From DATMER01 sp034667225 (lineage in GTDB: Bacteria > Acidobacteriota > Thermoanaerobaculia > Multivoradales > UBA5704): a stretch of 64,000 nt of DNA. The stretch is from the NCBI GenBank assembly GCA_034667225.1, contig JAXDKG010000034.1, forward strand, positions 248,001-312,000, read 5' to 3'. Numbering within the stretch: the stretch's first letter is position 1; every line of letters starts with the position of its first letter. Shown piece after piece: positions 46,001 to 54,426 of this stretch. The notes under the pieces were generated by a model, which was not told where the DNA came from, made no database searches, and saw only the letters and a program-made list of their open reading frames with translations. Position numbers and translations under genes: made by a program.

Positions 46001-48293
46001 CCGTGAACACGCCGGTATCGGGTCCGGTCTCCGTGAGGCTCACGGTCTCGGCGTCGGACCTCGCGTCGCCGTACCTGTGGGAGAAAACCTTGACCGTCAG
46101 GGCTTCGGCCGCGGCCGGATTGGCGTTGGCTGCCGGCTCGGCGACCCGAATGTGGATGTCGTCCCCGAACACGTAGCTCGAGGCGGCCTCCCCCTGATCG
46201 TCGAGGAGCTGCACGGCAGTCGGCACGATGGCGACGACCGTCGACACCCGGCCGGTGGGATCGTTGGGGTAGTTCGAGGCGTTGTAGACGACCTCAATCA
46301 TGTCCGCCGGCTCGACGTTCAAGACGGGCAGCGCGCCCTCGAAGATCCCCGTCGAGCCGCCCGTCTCCGTGAGCGGGACGTACTGCCAGTCGGCTCCCAG
46401 GACGGACGTGGCGATCACGACGAAGGATTCAGGATATGAGGCGGTATTCGCCCGCGGGGCGATGGCGCGGACGGTCAGGGCTTCGCCCGCGGCAGCGGTA
46501 GTCCGGGTCTCCCCCTGGCCGTCCACGATCTCCAGGATCGCCGGCACCATGAGGAGCGAAGCGGCGTCCTGGCCGGCGCTGGCCGTGATCGCGTCGGGCT
46601 CCATCGTGACCACGTACTCCCGGCCGGTGCCCAGGATTCCGCTGCTCCAGTTCCACAGCTTCATCGGGATTGAGCCCGAGAAGACTCCGGGGCTCCCGGG
46701 CAGCTCGGCGAGGCTCAGCGGCTCGACGTCGTCGGTGATCCGCGACCGGATGGTGGCCGCTGGCGGTGCCTGCCCGGCCGACAGCGGATCGAGGACCCGC
46801 ACCCGGGCGGTGCTCTCCTCCACCAGGACTGAAACGGGGAGGCCGCCAGCGTCCACGAAGCGGACGGCGGACCGGACCACGGTGGCGCGGTCGGAGCTGG
46901 CGGTGCCGTAGACGTCGTGCACCACCTCGATCGCCTCGCCGGGCTGGGCCTGGAGAAGCCGGTCACCGGCGACGGCCGTGCCCGGAACGATCGGGATCGA
47001 TCCCTTGAACAGGTAGGAGCGCCCGTCCGTCTCCAATGCCCCGAACATCTCCACGTCGCCCGTGGTGAGCGACCGGACCTCCACGCTTCTCACGTCGATA
47101 TAGGGACTCGTATAGTCCACTGCCGTCTCGACCTCGGCCCGCAGGTCGGAGCCCAGCGCGACCGACTCGGAATCCGCGCCGTCCTCGTCCACCAGCCGGG
47201 TGATGGAGACGGTCATGGGGGCCTCGGCAATGGTGAGCTCGTACTGGGCCCGCACGGAGTCGAGCTGGGTGAGGTCCGCCGATGAATCGAGGGAGCCGTT
47301 GCCAGGAGTCGGATAGACGCCGCCGAGAATGTGCCGGATTGCGCCTTCGAAAACGCCCGTGTCCGGGCCGGTCTCGTGGAGCGTGATGGTCTCGTAATCT
47401 CCTACGAGCACCAGCGAGACCAGGACGCTCAGGTTCTCGACCACGGCCGGATCATGGTTGCGGGAGGCGTCGGTCACCCGCACCGGGAACGCCGAATTCG
47501 CCAGCAGGAGATCGGTGGTTCGGCCGTCCCGGGGTCGGATGAAGCTCACCGAGGCGCGGACGACCGTGGCCGTGGCCGACGACGTGCTCGCCGCGGTCGC
47601 CAGGTCGAGGTGGGTGGCCGTGACGGTCTCGCCGACGGCGGCCGGGATGTCGACCGAGCCCGCGAAGGTGCGGGTGTGGGCGCCGGTCTCGATCAAAGTC
47701 ACGACCTGGGAGCCGCCGCCCGAAGCAGTGACCGTCGCCGTGGTCCGGTCCGGCCCGGCGGACAGGTCGGCATAGGCATCCCGCACCCGGACGCGCACCG
47801 GTTCTCCCAGAGTGAGGGTAGCCGTGCCGCGGCCCTCGCCGTCCATCAGGCGTACCTCCGAAAGGCCGACCTCGACGGAATCGCTGGCCGAGCCATAGGT
47901 GGCGGTGGCGGTGTCCAGGGTGATCCCGGGAGCGTAATACCATCTCGTGTAGAGCTGGTCGGCGTCCGCCCCCTCGTAGTTGTCGAGGCCGTAGTCGGTG
48001 GTGAGGACGGCCTCCCCCTCGAACACGCCGGTCTCTCCATCGCTCTCGACGAGGTGGGCGGTGGCGGTGTCCTGGCCGTTGACGGCGCTGAGGTCCACCG
48101 AAACGGAATCCCGGCCGGCGGTCGTGTCCGCCGCGGGATCGATCACCCGCAGCAGGACCCGGCTCTTCTCAAGGACGCGGGACGTCGCCTCGCCCCACTC
48201 GTCCAGAAACTCGACCGAGGCCGACTGCGCGGAAACAAAGCTTGCGAAAACACACAACACCAGCAACAGCAGAAACATCTGCCGTCTGCCCAT
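43011..48293 (-). CDS. Giant secreted Ig/cadherin-like repeat protein
   Basis: 1760 residues with signal peptide (MFLLLLVLCVFASFVSA). Residues about 25-920 hold about eight beta repeats marked by (T/H)ETGxxTGxFxGxLP, each preceded by a VRVxDPAAN-type strand. Six cadherin-like repeats of about 95 residues follow (about 934-1490), each with NDxPxAVNDSATTNEDT, ANDxDxDGDxLTV, YTPNxNxxGxDSFTYTxSDGxGG; the Asp-rich spots are likely Ca2+ sites. The last 270 residues form a different beta-rich module (GTYHFRSITVDREAKLLFSA). No sortase or PEP anchor. Likely an adhesin or surface-matrix protein. Confidence 0.88.
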   Translation of the reverse strand: MGRRQMFLLLLVLCVFASFVSAQSASVEFLDEWGEATSRVLEKSRVLLRVIDPAADTTAGRDSVSVDLSAVNGQDTATAHLVESDGETGVFEGEAVLTTDYGLDNYEGADADQLYTRWYYAPGITLDTATATYGSASDSVEVGLSEVRLMDGEGRGTATLTLGEPVRVRVRDAYADLSAGPDRTTATVTASGGGSQVVTLIETGAHTRTFAGSVDIPAAVGETVTATHLDLATAASTSSATATVVRASVSFIRPRDGRTTDLLLANSAFPVRVTDASRNHDPAVVENLSVLVSLVLVGDYETITLHETGPDTGVFEGAIRHILGGVYPTPGNGSLDSSADLTQLDSVRAQYELTIAEAPMTVSITRLVDEDGADSESVALGSDLRAEVETAVDYTSPYIDVRSVEVRSLTTGDVEMFGALETDGRSYLFKGSIPIVPGTAVAGDRLLQAQPGEAIEVVHDVYGTASSDRATVVRSAVRFVDAGGLPVSVLVEESTARVRVLDPLSAGQAPPAATIRSRITDDVEPLSLAELPGSPGVFSGSIPMKLWNWSSGILGTGREYVVTMEPDAITASAGQDAASLLMVPAILEIVDGQGETRTTAAAGEALTVRAIAPRANTASYPESFVVIATSVLGADWQYVPLTETGGSTGIFEGALPVLNVEPADMIEVVYNASNYPNDPTGRVSTVVAIVPTAVQLLDDQGEAASSYVFGDDIHIRVAEPAANANPAAAEALTVKVFSHRYGDARSDAETVSLTETGPDTGVFTGALPTGVLLSYFALPVPGDGLLQFGDFVQEPDSDSKVTATRNGASATARIRDSELWLTDEQGQDADSFTVGSTIRIWMRRPAGNTTPGIESVLVTADGIRVADNLDTEYLTLTETGGNTGLFTGTLPTGPPPQPYGIMQAEPGDILIVRRSYYHLYSFDTAVFTGAVVEPPNQEPDAVDDSASTNEDTSVVIAVGANDTDPDGDTIEVFGVWLATNGTVYLSGGGTVTYIPYSGFAGTDSFMYVIRDRSEGSSYLTDTATVTVTVNPVNDPPFAVNDSATTNEDTPVNVAVKANDVDLDGDPLTVTSATPGTNGSTAIQGNGTITYTPNLNFHGTDTFTYTASDGNGGTDTATVTITVSGVNDPPVAVNDLVTTNEDTIVVAPVLANDSDPDGALTITAVTQGTKGVTAIQSGGTVRYTPNANANGADSFTYTVSDGSGGTATATVAVTIIPVNDTPDAVNDSATANEDTALNFAVAANDTDVDGDALIVTAVTQGAKGSVAINQSPSLEGKYVIYTPNANANGSDSFTYTISDGHGGTATGSVAMTITPVNDPPLAGPDTAVTNENTPVTVSVLANDADIDGGALSVSAVTQGFHGAVTTNGATVTYTPATGFSGSDSFTYNVSDGVGGVATGLVTVTVNDVNGAPVAAPDSGSTREGVAVIIAVLANDTDPDGNSLTVTAVGSPGVLLPDNTVRYTPGANFTGTVTFSYTVSDGQGGTANGQVTVVVGEALERVAVLATNSVALRTGSDVLSGDVIVNQAGAGPFLNGAELSIAGSVTTPANWDVEADSLTVTAGAVIGSDVSYNQLTNGGTINGLQRSPLALPVFPTLPAFLTATPGSTTINVATNGTRTLAPGSYLDLVVGKKGTVTFTGGTYHFRSITVDREAKLLFSASSQVRVQQKLSTKTLTTVGPATGAAIASSSILFYVAGINGTTGALTATPKAVEIGTSNTVAINLYAPNGMIWLQDGSLATGAFLGKDIDVGLNTQVALDSAF

Positions 48294-48425
48294 GGATGGC
48301 TCTCCTCTCCCCGGAATCCGGGGTCTCTGAATGGCTACGTCGATATGAGTGTCGTCAGAGACCCGAAACGTGTCGCTCCGGGGAAAGGTTTCAATTCCGG
48401 AGAATCGGCGGCATTCCGCAAATGG

Positions 48426-48872
48426 CTACTTGTCAGGTTGCCGGGCCGCCTCGTACTGCGCGATGAACGCGTCGGGCGGAGTGCCGGCCACCTCCTCCGC
48501 AAGCACGTTCATGGGCAGATCGTCGAGCTTCTTGAAGCGCAGGCAGGACTTGCCCATGTCGAGCTTCTTGCCGGCTTTCTTGAAGCCTTCCCGCAGGCGG
48601 GCCTCCTGCTCGGAGCCTTGAACGCAGGTCAGATAGAGCGCGTAATAGTTCTTCTGCGCCGCGATGGCGAGGTAAGCCAGTGGCTGCCCATTGTGCGTCT
48701 TGGGATAGCGCTCCAGCGGGACTTCATAAGTGATCACACTCCACCGCATGGACTCGCTGTACCCCTCGGGGAGGTTGTGCCGGACCATCTCGCGCACCGC
48801 CTCGACCACTGCGCGGCGGTCCTCGGGGAGCTCTGCCAGATATTGCTGCACGGTCGCGGCGCTGCTCTTCAA
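48426..48872 (-). CDS. DUF1801 (YdhG/iron-chaperone-like) protein
   Basis: 148 residues. VQQYLAELPEDRRAVVEAVR, YEVPLERYPKTHNGQPLAYL and LDMGKSCLRFKKLDDLPM are DUF1801 marks. A YdhG-like fold with unproven function. It follows the DoxX-like gene by 12 bp. Confidence 0.85.
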   Translation of the reverse strand: MKSSAATVQQYLAELPEDRRAVVEAVREMVRHNLPEGYSESMRWSVITYEVPLERYPKTHNGQPLAYLAIAAQKNYYALYLTCVQGSEQEARLREGFKKAGKKLDMGKSCLRFKKLDDLPMNVLAEEVAGTPPDAFIAQYEAARQPDK

Positions 48873-48884
48873 GGGGGCGTCTCC

Positions 48885-50222
48885 TCAGCGGTTGAACGGA
48901 CGCTCGTTGATCCAGTGGAAGCCGCGCGTCATCAGCAGGAACTTCGGGATCTCCCCCTGGCGCAGGCGCGCCCGGACCTTGTGGCCGTCGAACGTCCCCT
49001 GCATCATCAGGAGCCTCGGCTGGGGCCGGTTGTAGGCCAGGGTGGACTTCCAGTTCGGGTCGTCGCGCTTGCCGAACGTGAGCGTCCTCTTCTTCGGGTC
49101 GATGTCGACGTTGAAGCGGTCGCGGGTGCCGCTCATGAGCTGGAAGCTCATCCGGTTGCCGCCGGTGAACATCACCCTGCGCCAGCGGTCCGCGTCGGTG
49201 ACCAGCGGCGGCCGGACCTGGCCGTCCATCATGAGCTCCTCGACGTCCCACAGGCCGTACAGCGGCGACTTGGCTACGTCGTTCCAGTCCTTGGCGGACG
49301 TGTAGGAGAACTGCAGCGACGTGAAGGTCAGATAACCGACGAAGAGGACCCCGAGGACCTTCGTACCGTAGTGGAGCCACTTGCGCCGGAAAAGCGGATG
49401 GTCCTCGGCGGGCTCGGCAGGACGGTTGAGCACCAGCACGTTGGCCAGGCGCCGCAGGTCGTGGGCCGCGAGGAAGACGGCCATGAGCAGCAGGTGCGCC
49501 GAGTAGAGCTTGACCGGCACGTCGTAGCTGAAGTTGAGCATGACCACGTTGGTCATGACGCCGATGCATACCAGCGCGCCGAGCAGCGTGGTGCGCCGGA
49601 ACACCAGGAGCAGGCCGCCGGTCAGCTCGCCGAGGCCGGTGAACACGTTGTAGGCCACGGAAGCGCCCATGAACGTCCAGAGGAGGCCCATGGGGGACGA
49701 GTCGCCGTACGGCTGCATCAGGCGGTCGAACGAGGGCTCGGGGAACTGCGAGGGGATGACCTTGAACGCCCCATACCCGATCATCGCCACCGCGAGCACG
49801 AAGCGGACGTAGACCCGCAGCCACTCGTAAAGCCGCACGTAGTTGCGCCGCCTGCGGTCGAGCAGGCTCCAGACGAGCGTCACCGCCGCCGCGATCACCA
49901 GGAAGCAGAAGACCTGGACGTAGTTGAAGGTCGTGTCGCCGCTGCCGTTCGGGAATACCGTGATGGCCACGCCGAAGACCTGCTGCCCGACCCAGGGCAC
50001 GAGCTTGTTCCACATCTGGAAGGTCCACATCCCGATCATCCCGACGTAGGGGATGTAGAACAGGGGGAACGGGAAGCTGTAGAGGACCAGGTACACGAAG
50101 GCGAAGCGGAAGAGCAGCCGCTTGACGGGGCTCCAGACCGGAGCCGGCCGCGGCTCTTCCCCCGGTTGGGCTTGCGGAGAGAAGTCGTCATCGACTGCGC
50201 GAAGGGCCGGGTTGCTCTGCAT
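48885..50222 (-). CDS. DoxX-like multi-pass membrane protein with C-terminal domain
   Basis: 445 residues. About eight membrane helices; a DoxX-like segment (VRFVLAVAMIGYGAFKVIPS, VFTGLGELTGGLLLVFRRTTLLG) covers roughly 135-260. The last 130 residues are a soluble beta domain (MFTGGNRMSFQLMSGTRDRF, TFGKRDDPNWKSTLAYNRP). DoxX proteins are often linked to redox chemistry, but no Cys motif is present, so function is open. Confidence 0.75.
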   Translation of the reverse strand: MQSNPALRAVDDDFSPQAQPGEEPRPAPVWSPVKRLLFRFAFVYLVLYSFPFPLFYIPYVGMIGMWTFQMWNKLVPWVGQQVFGVAITVFPNGSGDTTFNYVQVFCFLVIAAAVTLVWSLLDRRRRNYVRLYEWLRVYVRFVLAVAMIGYGAFKVIPSQFPEPSFDRLMQPYGDSSPMGLLWTFMGASVAYNVFTGLGELTGGLLLVFRRTTLLGALVCIGVMTNVVMLNFSYDVPVKLYSAHLLLMAVFLAAHDLRRLANVLVLNRPAEPAEDHPLFRRKWLHYGTKVLGVLFVGYLTFTSLQFSYTSAKDWNDVAKSPLYGLWDVEELMMDGQVRPPLVTDADRWRRVMFTGGNRMSFQLMSGTRDRFNVDIDPKKRTLTFGKRDDPNWKSTLAYNRPQPRLLMMQGTFDGHKVRARLRQGEIPKFLLMTRGFHWINERPFNR

Positions 50223-50317
50223 CGTGCTCGTCTCCGTGGACAGCCTCCAGTTTACACGGACCCCGCCGCCACCTGTGAGAGAATGAGGACGTCATTCTTC
50301 AGACAGCGAGGACGCGA

Positions 50318-51445
50318 TTGAGCGAGCATCCCGAGCCCGAGGAGCTGGATGTCGTCTACGAAGAGGTCCGGGACCTCTATGCCCGGGAGGGGATCGACAG
50401 CGTCCTGGGCTGGGAGCGGCTGCGCAGCGTCGCCGGGTGCACGGCCCTCGTCGATCTCGGCCAGGAGATCCGCTACTCCGATCCGGACCGGAGCGCCGCG
50501 TTCGTGGCCTGTGCCGAGCTCCTGGCGTCGCGGCTCCGGCCCGGGGAGCTCGGCGAGCGGGAGCTGGAAGACTTCCGCTGCGAGATGGCGCTGGAGCTGG
50601 TCTTCTCCTTGATCACCTTGAAGCAGGCCGAAGCCGCCGAGGCGGCGCTCGCGCGGGCGGCCTCGTGCCTTTCCAAGGGCACCCGCGGCAACAGCTTCCT
50701 CAAGGGCAAGCTCCTGGACACCTGGGCGGTGCTCCATGGCAGCCGGAACGATTTCGACAAGGCCCGGCAGGCCGCGCGGGCCGCCCTGGCCCACTACGAG
50801 CAGGCCGGCGAGCGCCATTTCCAGGGACGGACCCTCTACCGCCTGAGCCTCATCGAGGAGCGCATCGACGACAAGGAGAAGATCGAAGAGAGCCTCCGGC
50901 TCGTGAGCGACGCGCTGGCCCGTCTCGACCCGGCGACCGAGCCCGGCCTCTACCTCTGCGCTGTGCATCAGCAGGCGGGCTGCCTCGTCGATCTCCAACG
51001 GTACCGGGAAGCGCGGATCCGGCTCTTCGAAAACCTGGACCACCACCGCCGGCATGGCGACGCGGTGGACGACCTCCAGCGCGCCATGCTGGAGGGTCTG
51101 AGCAATGCCGGCCTCGGCAGGCACGACGCGGCCGAGCGCGAGCTGATCACGGCCCTCTTCGGTCTCTGCGCTGCCGGCCTCGCCGACATGTTCGGGCTCC
51201 TCGCTCTCGAGCTGTGCGCCGTCTACTTCGACCAGGGCCGCGGCGCCCATGCGCGGGCCGGAGCCCTCGAGATCATCCCCGTGCTCCAGAGCCAGCCGCT
51301 CCCCGCCGGAGGGCAAAAGGCCATGCTCTACCTGGAGATGGCGCTCCAGGACGACCTCGCCGACGCCGACCTCCTGCGCCGGGTGGCGCGCTACCTGCGC
51401 GTGCTGCAGCACGACCCGGACGCCCGCTTCGGCCTGAAAGCCTAG
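50318..51445 (+). CDS. TPR-like helical-repeat protein
   Basis: 375 residues from a TTG start (no better ATG in frame nearby). Residues about 95-330 show helix-turn-helix repeats of 34-40 residues (FDKARQAARAALAHYEQAGE, YREARIRLFENLDHHRRHGD, HDAAERELITALFGLCAAGL). N-terminal 90 residues are unique. No DNA-binding or enzymatic part. Stands between a divergent DoxX gene and a palindromic repeat. Confidence 0.7.
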   Translation: MSEHPEPEELDVVYEEVRDLYAREGIDSVLGWERLRSVAGCTALVDLGQEIRYSDPDRSAAFVACAELLASRLRPGELGERELEDFRCEMALELVFSLITLKQAEAAEAALARAASCLSKGTRGNSFLKGKLLDTWAVLHGSRNDFDKARQAARAALAHYEQAGERHFQGRTLYRLSLIEERIDDKEKIEESLRLVSDALARLDPATEPGLYLCAVHQQAGCLVDLQRYREARIRLFENLDHHRRHGDAVDDLQRAMLEGLSNAGLGRHDAAERELITALFGLCAAGLADMFGLLALELCAVYFDQGRGAHARAGALEIIPVLQSQPLPAGGQKAMLYLEMALQDDLADADLLRRVARYLRVLQHDPDARFGLKA

Positions 51446-51458
51446 TACCTCGTTTCAT

Positions 51459-51515
51459 GTAGGGGCGGCTCTTGTGGCCGCCCTCCGGAAGGGCACCCAC
51501 AAGAGGTGCCCCTAC
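51459..51515. repeat. 25-bp palindromic repeat (GTAGGGGC...GCCCCTAC)
   Basis: Arms 51459-51483 and 51491-51515 match at all but about six positions around a 7-base TCCGGAA loop; each arm contains CTCTTGTGG. This arrangement is a familiar dispersed palindrome in many GC-rich genomes. It may fold as a terminator after the TPR gene. Confidence 0.75.
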
Positions 51516-51672
51516 AGTGGGACGGTTATGCGGCACCCTGTCTGTGTTGACCTACCCGGCGGCAGAGGGGTACCATCAGCTAAAGCGCAAAAACCACGAG
51601 CCTATCGACATGTTGCCATCAGCCACCGGGGAGCTCGTCTCGAACCAGCCGAACACGAAACGGAGGCCGGAA

Positions 51673-51978
51673 ATGTCAGAGCACGACGTGGACGAGAGCC
51701 ATCGGGAGCCATCCAGCAGTGTAGTGATCGGACGTGGCATCAAAATTCTCGGTGAGACCGTCGTGCCGGGAGCCAGCCTGGTCCTGGATGGTGAGATCCT
51801 CCCCGGAGTGGCCCACCTGGTCGGCGGCCTTGTGGCCCGATGGGCCTTCGGGCCAGTCGGATGGCTCCTCGTGGCGGCCAACTCATATTCGAAGTCGGTC
51901 ACCGGCCGGAGCCTGACGGAGCACCTCCAGAGCACCCGCCCGGAAGGGAAGACCGACACCGCTACGTCCGAGGCCTGA
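51673..51978 (+). CDS. DUF6072-like small membrane protein
   Basis: 101 residues from ATG 51673 behind GGAGG (51662-51666). The centre, RGIKILGETVVPGASLVLDG then LPGVAHLVGGLVARWAFGPV, is glycine-rich and moderately hydrophobic, with two weak membrane segments. From memory it fits DUF6072; no function is known. Confidence 0.6.
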   Translation: MSEHDVDESHREPSSSVVIGRGIKILGETVVPGASLVLDGEILPGVAHLVGGLVARWAFGPVGWLLVAANSYSKSVTGRSLTEHLQSTRPEGKTDTATSEA

Positions 51979-52234
51979 GCGGCAGCGTTCGGCGTGCGCC
52001 GGAAGATGGCAAATCCCGCGGAAATGCCTCAGGCAGCGCACGAACGGCTCGCGCACGAGATGAGCGGCTCGGGCAATGCGCGAGCGCTTCGCGCACGAGA
52101 TGAGCCGCTCGCGCTGAGCACGAATTGCAAAAGGCTGTGCTCGAGGCGCTCGCGCTATGGCTTTGCCGCTCATCTCGAGCCCGAGGCGCTCGCGCACGAC
52201 ACGAGACGTTCGCGCTAAGCCCGAAGAGTCCCTC
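51979..52234. repeat. Gene-free stretch with GCGCACGAGATGAGC repeats
   Basis: No coding sequence. GCGCACGAGATGAGC occurs twice 40 bp apart (52051-52065, 52091-52105), and related inverted copies (GCTCATCTCGAGCCC, GGCGCTCGCGCACGAC) follow to about 52215. Short, mixed-orientation repeats. Confidence 0.6.
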
Positions 52235-52263
52235 TTGACATCATAGTAGCTTCACTCTATCCT
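52235..52263 (+). promoter_or_regulatory. Strong predicted sigma-70-type promoter A
   Basis: TTGACA, 17-bp spacer, TATCCT. The promoter and about 75 bp of leader resemble 57915-58018 (TATCCTTCTCAT, TCGRCAGCAGCA, TCCCTGCCGG). Downstream to 52606 there is no gene until the frameshifted subtilase, 344 bp away, and a CCCTCTCCCGC-type repeat intervenes (about 52376-52416), so its original gene may be lost. Confidence 0.6.
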
Positions 52264-52606
52264 TCTCATTCTCGGCAGCAGCAACAAGGCTGAATCAGCC
52301 CGAACGACCCGCCGGGGCAATCCCTGCCGGTCGAGCCGACGCAGTCTCTCGACCGCTCTCCTCAGGGAGGGCGGGGGCTCCCTCTCCCGCGAAGCGGGGG
52401 AGGGCCGGGGAGGGGGTTCTTTGAGAGGGATCTCTCGTTCCTGCAAGAAGACGGCTCAATCCGGGGCATCCACTTAAGCCCGGAGGCGCGCTTGACCGGA
52501 TGCTCCCGTTGTGCTAGAGATGGCCGCAATCGCAATACGGAGGGCCTATCCGAGGTCGCGCCCGCGCACCGAAGCCTCCTACTGTCGGACAACCGGAGGG
52601 ATAGCG

Positions 52607-54000
52607 ATGAAACTCAAGGTTGGAGCATTGCTTGTATTTTTTCTCGAGCTCTCCGGCTTTAGCACTCCGGCCGTAGCCGGCCAATTCGTGGCAGCGCGAG
52701 AGAACGGAGTCAGCAATCAGTACATCGTGGTGCTCAAGGAGAATCTCCCTTCTGTCGGCCTGCGGAGGGTTGGCAGTCCGGACGAACGGGCGAGAGATCT
52801 GGCACTATTCGCGGAGAAGTTGGCCCACCGTCGGCAAGTGCGCGTGGAGGAAGTCTGGCGGGGGATTGGTCTCATGCTTGTGACGGCTACCGAGCGAGAG
52901 GCCAGGAGCCTCGCGAACGACCCGCGAGTGGCAAGAGTAGAGCAGGATATGACTCTTGAGCTCAGCGCCGTGAAAAACTGTCAAGACCACTCGCAATACT
53001 ACCTCAATTCTTCGAATAGCTATAATCCTTCATCGCCACAAACGATCCAGTGCTGGGATCCGCGCGCAAATTGCACGGACAACTGGGGATTGGATCGCAT
53101 CGATCAGCGCAGCGGGAGCGAAAGCCAGCACACATTGGACGGCAAGTTCTATTTTGGAGCGACCGGCCAGGGAGTTCACATCTACCTCATCGACACCGGC
53201 ATCGCTGCGAACCATAGCGAGTTCTTGCTGCCGGGCGGCGGGTCGAGGATCGGCAATGGCACCAATGTGGCGCCCGATCATCCCGCATGGGACACATACG
53301 ACGACTGCGGCCATGGCACTCTGGTGGCCAGCACGGCGGCGGGAAGGCGCTTTGGGGTGGCGAAGGGAGCTACATTGCATCCGGTGCGAGTCGGCAAACC
53401 CTGCACATCGACAATAGCGCGGCTTTGTGCCGGACTGGACTGGGTTGTTTTAAATCGCCAGCTACCTGCCGTAGTCAATCTGAGTTGGAATTTCCCCATA
53501 CAAGCCCCGAACGACCCCGCCGAAGACCCGAGCGCTCTCGATTATGCGGTGCATCAAACAATCGCTACCTATGGCATTCCTGTTGTCAACTCTGCGGGGA
53601 ATTACAACCAGGACGCGGGTAGCTTCAGCCCCACCTGGCTCCCGGAAGTGATCGTGGTTGGAGGCTTGGACTGGCTCAATAACCAGCGTTGGGGCGCCGA
53701 TGCTCCGAATTGTCACGTTGATCACTGTGGATCGAACTGGGGCCCCTCGGTTGACCTTTTGCTCCGGCTGTGAATATCCTGGGAGCTTTTGCCTCCGGCG
53801 AGGGTATTTATTCCTGTGAGAATTCTGGAACGTCGTACGCAGCTCCGTTTGCTGCGGGCGTGGCAGCTCAATACCTGCAGATGAATCCGACGGCGACTCC
53901 GGCCATGGTCGAGAATGCTCTGATCACAAGAGCTACGCTGGGAGTTATCCAGGGAACCTTATATGGCTCACCCAACAGGCTGCTCTACACGAATTTTTGA
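52607..54000 (+). pseudogene. Secreted subtilisin-like protease, frameshifted before the catalytic Ser
   Basis: Start ATG 52607 with GGAGGG. Signal peptide, I9-type propeptide (QYIVVLKENLPS to ARVEQD), catalytic domain with Asp in YLIDTGIAANHSEF and His in CGHGTLVAST. The frame then ends at 53771-53773 after VDLLLRL, whereas in the next frame it continues VNILGAFASGEG to SGTSYAAPFAAG (catalytic Ser) and a stop at 54000. Adding one T in the TTTT at 53756-53759 restores VDLFAPAVNILGAFASG, a standard subtilase stretch. Either a recent frameshift or a base-call error. Codon use is AT-richer than its neighbours. Confidence 0.88.
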
Positions 54001-54426
54001 GGCGTAACAGGAGATTGCCTGAGCAGAATACGTGCTTGGCGATTGTCAGCTTCGAAAGGACTTGAGTTGTAAGGGGCTCGGCAATCCCAATCGCCGGCTA
54101 CGGCGATGCGGTCGCAGACAAACCCACGAACGGCAAAAGCCGGTGGGAAGCAGCCGTTGGGAAATCTCGCCAGAAACCGGTTCGCCAGCTAGTGACGAGC
54201 CCTATCGGCTTGTCGTATGGTCGAACAGCGGCGAGGCGAGGGGGCTTTGGCATTCTGGCTGTAACGGGGTCGACGTAAGTCTCTGTGAGCCGTGCACGCT
54301 CCACGTGAAGGTGAGCGGCATTGACCCCCGCGCTTCAGCTCTTGCTGTCGTCCCAGCCTTGCACGGCCGCAAGGAGTAACGGCGGGTGCGGGGCGATGAT
54401 GGGACGATTCTGACAGGAGCACCTTC
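54001..54426. other. Gene-free stretch between subtilase and MerB-like gene
   Basis: Open frames here lack family features and show no clear ribosome-binding sites. No repeat or clear promoter recognised; the last 30 bases carry CAGGAGCACC as the likely ribosome-binding site for the next gene. Confidence 0.4.

Noticed and set aside
47331..50321. 996-residue open frame on the plus strand
   Set aside because: Antisense to the giant secreted protein, DUF1801 and DoxX-like genes; composition rich in His/Arg/Gln/Gly typical of high-GC shadows.
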